This document shows positions 59,633 to 64,000 of a DNA stretch of 64,000 nucleotides, one piece after another. Made by a program: the position numbers and the translations under genes. Position 1 is the first letter of the stretch. Each line of letters opens with the position of its first letter. The notes under the pieces are model-generated. The model searched no databases. It was not told the origin of the DNA and saw only the letters and a list, made by a program, of their open reading frames with translations. Origin of the DNA: Spongilla lacustris (Eukaryota; Porifera; Demospongiae; Spongillida; Spongillidae); the NCBI GenBank assembly GCA_949361645.1, contig OX442420.1, positions 9,130,735 through 9,194,734 of the forward strand. The letters run 5' to 3'.

Positions 59633-59926
59633 TATGATTATTGCACTGGAAATTCTACACTGCATGGGACTCTGAATATAACACGTCCGCCTGTTCAGCA
59701 ACAAGAAGGGGGACTGGACTGTGGAGCATTTGCTATTGCATGCCTTTGGGTATACCATCGGGCACAAGGAAACAATTTGCAGGATTTAGCTCTAAAACAG
59801 GATGCAATGAGAAATCAGTCATCTATTAAAGTGCTTTGAAAGTCAGAAGCTGATGCATGCCATTCCCAATACTAATATGCATGCTCCTGTCAAGAGATGT
59901 ACGTATATAGGCAAAAGAAATACAGT
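59633..59926 (+). pseudogene. C48/Ulp1-like cysteine protease C-terminal remnant
   Basis: One frame gives LNITRPPVQQQEGGLDCGAF, then AIACLWVYHRAQGNNLQ, then KQDAMRNQ. Q...GG.DCG.FAIA carries the oxyanion Gln and catalytic Cys of C48 peptidases. A frameshift at about 59,818 leads to HLLKCFESQKLMHAIPNTNM then HAPVKRC, the usual MR.HL..CFE continuation. The catalytic His/Asp part upstream is missing. It follows the integrase-core pseudogene in the same orientation; whether they were once one unit is unknown. Confidence 0.7.
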
Positions 59927-60892
59927 ATCCGTCTTTAATACATGTATATCTGATAACTGCCTGGAACTGTAAGGATTGTTGATTTACATCAGTGTATAGG
60001 GTTTTTCATTACTGAATTGTTCTGTCGTGCGTGTTCATCAGTGTATTCCTCATCTGCATGTCAAATTACATGCATGGGATCCCCTAAACGCTAGAGAGTC
60101 CCTAAAACGCTAGCGATATTGGGATGAGGGGGTCATCATAACATTATATAGTGTTATGGGGACCCGGAGTGGGGGTGCATGGGGGTGGGGTGGGAGGTGT
60201 ACTGAAAAGAAGCGGAGTTCAATACAGTACTAAATACATTGGAAAAGATCGGCGCATCTAACATATTGACGTTGAGCTTTATCGCTGTAGTTTTTTGGCC
60301 CACAAATTTTAGTAGGGTGCGAACGCAGTAAACTCGAACGCAATAAACTCGTACCTTGGCATGCAGTTGCTACAACTAACATGTATTGCTTGTGAAAAAA
60401 TACTTCAGTGTTCCGGGGATAGTTTTTATTAATAATAGTCATTATTCACTAGCAGTATTCATTTTGCTACTATTAAAATTGTAGTATTTTACACATGCAT
60501 ATAAACAATATGGCTACAATTTAAAAGGTGTCCTGGCCGCTGCTTTTTGCGCAGTTTTCGGAGATTTTTCAACGCAAAATGCGTTGGCTTCTGGGGTTCC
60601 GCCCAAGGCCCCGTCGGGAGCCCTGCATGGGGCGGCGCCGCTAAATGTGCCTTATATAATAATTTGATACTAAGACTAAGTCTTTTAAATAAAGATAATT
60701 GCGTTCAGTTTTTAAAGTACGGTTTACTTTCTTGAGGACTGATTCGCTTGCTTGCATGCATGCACGTATAAATATAGCAACAATCCAGAATCAATCGACT
60801 ACAAAATCTAAAGTATCCCTGCCATTTGGAGTTTGGTCCCTCCCCCTTGTTAAATGCTGGGGCCTCCCATGCTGCAGGCTATGCCAGAGTGG
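59927..60892. other. gene-free stretch
   Basis: Includes direct repeats CCTAAACGCTAGAGAG/CCTAAAACGCTAGCG (60,083-60,115), a G-rich block (60,155-60,200), CGAACGCAGTAAACTCGAAC (60,320-60,350) and a GC-rich island at 60,530-60,650. No recognised gene or RNA. Confidence 0.4.
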
Positions 60893-60985
60893 TAAGATCG
60901 TTTTAATTTTGGTAACAGACATAGATTTAAGAAGATCTTGGAGGTTCGAAGGAAGCACTTCCGTTACTAGAGTTGATGGTTGCCA
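60893..60985 (-). pseudogene. third receptor copy, 3'-end fragment
   Basis: Matches the last codons and 3' flank of receptor copy 1 (55,930-56,010): TCGTTTTAATTTTGGTAACA, then AAGATCTTGGAGGTTCGAAG. The minus strand reads NSSNGSASFEPPRSS and a stop, against NSSNGSTFFEPPRSSTI. Upstream homology ends abruptly at the flank repeat. Confidence 0.75.
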
Positions 60986-61250
60986 AGCTTTTTTGAGGTA
61001 GAGATGCGTATTGCTGAAGTAATTGCTGAAGTATCGTGAATTAAACGGTATTAGTATTTTACACCGGCCTTGGCAAAGCCTTTGAAGGGGAGGGATACGA
61101 GTGTAAATGTACGTGAATGTGCGTACAATTTTCAGGCAAATTTGCCAGGCTCTAACTGCTAATCCCAGCACATACAAAATGAATTGGAACGATGCCTTAA
61201 GAAATCAATTTGATGGTGGAGGAATCAAGAATCATACTTCACTACCATGC
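60975..61250 (+). repeat. second copy of the E1-E4 left-flank repeat
   Basis: Same order of landmarks as 7,725-7,960 (CAAGCTTTTTTGAGGTAGAG, ATGCGTATTGCTGAAGTA, GGGAGGGATACGAGTGTAAA, GCCAGGCTCTAACTGCTAAT, GGAACGATGCCTTAAG), with a tandemly doubled ATTGCTGAAGTA and a CGGCCTTGGCAAAGCC insertion. Confidence 0.75.
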
Positions 61251-61496
61251 GTGCTGCGATAATGACACTAATTTGACTCTCTTTTTACATAAGGAGGGAG
61301 GCCCGAGGGGTGCCCCCTCCCTCACCCTTTATTTCATTTCATTCTAAAAGGTAGGCCAAAGAGAGTTTTGTCTGTGTTGGCTTGGTCGGATGTTTAGTAA
61401 AAAAAAAGAAATGGGCCGGGCCCGACACGCACTGGCGCTTATCCCAACGAAGGCCAAACGGGAGTGTTGGCTAGGTCGGACATAAATTAATTACGT
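61251..61496. other. gene-free stretch with a duplicated phrase
   Basis: GTGTTGGCTTGGTCGGA (near 61,373) is repeated as GTGTTGGCTAGGTCGGA (near 61,463). No ORF recognised. Confidence 0.4.
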
Positions 61497-61765
61497 ATGA
61501 CAACACCTGCCGAAAGAATATTTTCCACTGATATCGATAAAGAAGAAAAGTTGGAGCATCTAGCGCACATGAAAGGCTGGGTAAATGTATCTTTAAGGCA
61601 AAACGGGAAAACCCTATACTCTCAAACATGTGACTACGTTAAGGCACGTCTATATATAGCCTTTGCCATCATAAGGGTATCCAGTTTGTGATTGAGGGGC
61701 TCACGAGTGAAGGGGAGCAGTGGACTTGGGTTAGATGATGGGGCACCGCTCTACTCTATCTTAGG
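61497..61765 (+). pseudogene. unrecognised mobile-element protein fragment
   Basis: Frame from 61,497 reads TTPAERIFSTDIDKEEKLEH, then MKGWVNVSLRQNGKTLYSQT, then CDYVKARLYIAFAIIR and stops at 61,689. A shifted continuation gives GSRVKGSSGLGLDDGAPLYS. The style (TCxYVKARL...RGSR...DDGA) resembles repeated proteins in invertebrate genomes, but I cannot name the family. A short related APAERI piece occurs at 55,605. Confidence 0.4.
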
Positions 61766-61882
61766 TTGATCACGTGTTCAGCCTGAGGAAGAGTTATCAT
61801 GGCTATATTTTCTGTTCATTATTATTTTTGCTGCATGATCTTTAAGGCAAAATTCAAAACTGTTTTAATAAAACGGCTGTAA

Positions 61883-61904
61883 TGCACCTATCAGTGGTAA
61901 TTGC

Positions 61905-61946
<42 letters not shown>

Positions 61947-62155
61947 TCCGGGACATATGGGGGATTTGACATTTATTAAATCAAACGCCCCATGGTTGGG
62001 GGTTAATAACTGGTCAATTCGCAGTGCCATGTGCTGCTGACCACACCCAATGTCAAATCCCCCATACGCGTGATGGTATTCACATTGGTCAAACCCCCCA
62101 CTAATCTCCTATATATGTCCCGGATTGGGGGGGGGGGGGGGGGTTGCTAGGTGCA
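61883..62155. mobile_element. MITE with poly-C/poly-G inside the terminal repeats
   Basis: TGCACCTA...TTGCAA, C36 (61,907-61,942), then AATCCGGGACATAT is mirrored by ATATATGTCCCGGATT, G17 (62,127-62,143), then TTGCTAGGTGCA. The TIRs differ by a short insertion, and internal GGGGGATTTGACAT/ATGTCAAATCCCCC also pair. 273 bp, no ORF. Confidence 0.8.
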
Positions 62156-62194
62156 TAACCGCGGAAACTAAATTTAGAAACGAGCTTCATAGAA

Positions 62195-62760
62195 TAAGCA
62201 TACATGTACATATATCATGATCTAATCATGCATATATCTTTGCTTACATCCGTACACCAAACATGTACATTGCGTTTCGCGATACATGCATCAATCGCGA
62301 GATACATAAATGTATATCGCGCGGCAACACTGCGTGCTGATAAGGCAATTACCCCTCGCTGTCACAACATGTATCAGTAGAGAATGTTCTGTACACCTCC
62401 CTGGCTTACATCAGTGTGTGCAAAAGATATCTTATTTATAATTCTTATACAAAAGCGTACTCCTATGATACAAGCACGTTCCACTTTGCGACGGTATACT
62501 TGCTTCCGATTGTTTAATGGCGTAACCTTTTCAATTTTGGGAGGGGCGTAGCCTTAATGTCCTTTTCCTTTTTCTCAATGGAACGTAACTGTAGCAAATT
62601 TAGGATAGGCACTGCGGAAATGCTCAAATTAAGGATTATAATATTAAACCGCATCATGCATGCCATATTTAAATCTAGACTTCTCACATCTCCTAGTAAA
62701 CGCTACACTGTACCAGCGTACTATATAATATAGTACGAGACAGTATATTATGCATTATAT
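62195..62760 (+). repeat. paralogue of the E5 target region without E5
   Basis: 62,195-62,660 follows the 28,531-28,979 block (ACATCCGTACAC, GGCAACACTG, TAAGGCAATTACCCCTCGCT, GAGAATGTTCTGTACA, CGTTCCACTTTGCGACGGT, GAAATGCTCAAATTAAGGAT, TATAATATTAA). It passes through CATCATGCATGCCA straight into TATTTAAATCTAGACTT...GTACGAGACAGTATATTA, which is the sequence on the far side of E5 (53,977-54,050). Confidence 0.8.
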
Positions 62761-63108
62761 ATGCCATTTAATTAGGCCATTTTAAATGTGATAATAGTTT
62801 CCCGTCCGGACCTTTTACCAAAGCTTGTTTGATTTGGAGGAGGATCGATTTGAATTCGCGATGCCACGCAGCATTGTTTCTGAGAAGAACCCATACTGAT
62901 GTCACGTATAATTATCAAATTTACTTAGGAATCCTAACACTGAATACAATTCCCGGTGACAATAAACAACTATACAACATAAAAATTTTTCGTTCTGGCA
63001 TACGGTCTAAAACCGCGGAATTCCGCAGTGCAGTGCCTCAATCATGCATATTACTTGTATTCGTCCTGGTTTGAAACTTGACACCTCGCCACACTGCAAG
63101 ATGCACTG
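62761..63108. other. upstream region of receptor copy 2
   Basis: AT-rich, then ordinary sequence with a frame from 62,829 that has no family resemblance. The 21-bp minisatellite found upstream of copy 1 is absent, so upstream regions of the two receptors differ. ATG at 63,101 is followed at once by a stop. Confidence 0.4.
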
Positions 63109-64000
63109 ATGGACCATGAACTACCGTCGAAGTGTCCAGATCCGTTAGACACCTATCGCATTACATTGATCCTCTATCTTCTGACTTCGGTGGGCGCGGC
63201 GTGCGTGTTGTTGTGTACAGTTGTAATCGTCTTGGTCCTAGCGCTAAGGCTACACCGCATACTGGTCTACCGTTTGGCCGCTTACCAGGTGTTCTCCGCA
63301 TTGCTCTACGGAATAGCTTGCATCTTGCAAGTCTTTTCAGCAACGCGCAATGAACCGGCTTCGAATTCGACTAATGAGAATTCGCCATTTTGCCAGGTCA
63401 CGGGTCTTCTGGTGCTCTACTTGCAATGGGTGAAGCTGATGCTCACTGCGTGCGTAACTGCGCACCTCTTCTGCTTCGTTGTCTACTACAGAAACTTAAA
63501 GAAGTGTGAATTGGTCTACCTACTGGGATCAACACTTATCCCGTCTGTCATCGTCATCGTACCATTTATTACAAAGACGTACGGAATGGCGGGGGCGTGG
63601 TGTTGGGTGCAGGACTGGATGGACAACTGTCCTCTGAACATTAGCAGAAGTGGTGTGATCGAACAATTTGCCATCTGGTACGGTCCGGCGACAATCGTTT
63701 CGATGGTCGACTCGGTGGCTGTTGTTGTCATGACAATTGTGCTACTCAGAAGAGCGACGTCGTCACATAGAGAGAAATGGCAGCAGCACAAAGAGGCCCT
63801 TGGCCAAATGCTCCCGCTGATGGCCTACCCCATCACGTACTCTGTTCTACTGGTGGTACCTTTTGTGACGCGCGTATACATGGCACGTCCACATCAGCTG
63901 GAACCAGATGATTACATCATGATGGCCCTTACTGCAGTGTGTATGCCGCTGTGGGGTTTTGCCGCAGGAGCCGCCCTGTTGGTGCACATCTGTGTCATGA
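63109..64000 (+). CDS. seven-transmembrane receptor, copy 2 (runs off the right edge)
   Basis: Frame opens at ATG 63,109 (MDHELPSKCPDPLDTYRITL) and stays open for 297 codons to the window end. It is close to copy 1 throughout TM1-TM7. Differences include a 4-residue shorter N-terminus; AWCWVQDWMDNC in the second extracellular loop (copy 1 has AWCGVQDWIDNC, so copy 2 keeps the more typical Trp); FAIWYGPATIVSMVDSVAVV in TM5; and MARPHQLEPDDYIMM before TM7. No intron. The C-terminal tail lies beyond the window. Head-to-head with copy 1, starts about 6.1 kb apart. Confidence 0.85.
   Translation, partial: MDHELPSKCPDPLDTYRITLILYLLTSVGAACVLLCTVVIVLVLALRLHRILVYRLAAYQVFSALLYGIACILQVFSATRNEPASNSTNENSPFCQVTGLLVLYLQWVKLMLTACVTAHLFCFVVYYRNLKKCELVYLLGSTLIPSVIVIVPFITKTYGMAGAWCWVQDWMDNCPLNISRSGVIEQFAIWYGPATIVSMVDSVAVVVMTIVLLRRATSSHREKWQQHKEALGQMLPLMAYPITYSVLLVVPFVTRVYMARPHQLEPDDYIMMALTAVCMPLWGFAAGAALLVHICVM

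Overview
This is metazoan-type nuclear DNA. It has split protein-coding genes with GT/AG junctions, an intron-bearing tRNA-Ile gene, a seven-transmembrane receptor gene, very long microsatellites and a high load of terminal-inverted-repeat (TIR) elements. A marine invertebrate such as a demosponge would fit the receptor and the integrase-core/C48-like gene types, but that placement is a weak inference from family resemblance. Real host genes are few; about 45 kb of the 64 kb is stacked mobile DNA.

Layout. 1-3.3 kb: three exons of an M14 zinc carboxypeptidase on the minus strand (203-270, 1591-1777, 2610-2922), running off the left edge, with microsatellites, a MITE and a 22-bp minisatellite in its introns. 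4.2-5.8 kb: 5'-truncated, frameshifted 3' end of a non-LTR retrotransposon with a TAAA-type tail. 5,958-6,045: tRNA-Ile(UAU) with a 14-nt intron and a T-run terminator. 6.2-7.2 kb: a hAT-like MITE holding a 26-bp-stem hairpin, then an abutting foldback MITE. 7,986-28,530: a chain of four palindromic elements of one family (called E1-E4 here; 820, 10,274, 824 and 8,595 bp), separated only by TA microsatellite. 28,980-53,976: a 25-kb element (E5) with CAGGGTGATCC termini next to TA dinucleotides, about 6-kb inverted arms made of a 1.4-kb outer module and a 165-182-bp satellite array, and a 12.7-kb interior carrying an intact DD41D Tc1/mariner-superfamily transposase behind an E2F/CCAAT/TATA promoter. 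54-64 kb: hAT and integrase fragments, an intact 7TM receptor gene (minus), a broken integrase-core gene, a broken C48/Ulp1-like protease end, a third receptor fragment, a poly-C/poly-G MITE, and a second receptor copy (plus) that leaves the window.

How it fits together. The flanks of E1-E4 and E5 recur in the same order near the second receptor copy (60,975-61,250, then 62,195-62,760) without those elements. The window therefore appears to hold both the filled and the unfilled version of one duplicated segment, and together they show that E1-E4 and E5 are insertions. E4 and E5 share a subterminal motif (GCTATAACTCCAGAAC) and TA-rich targets, so the E5 transposase may be related to the activity that moved E1-E4. 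The large palindromes could in principle give long double-stranded RNA if transcribed, but nothing here shows that they are.

Limits: all calls come from reading the sequence and from remembered family motifs. No alignment or search was run, and copy numbers and identities for the arrays are approximate.
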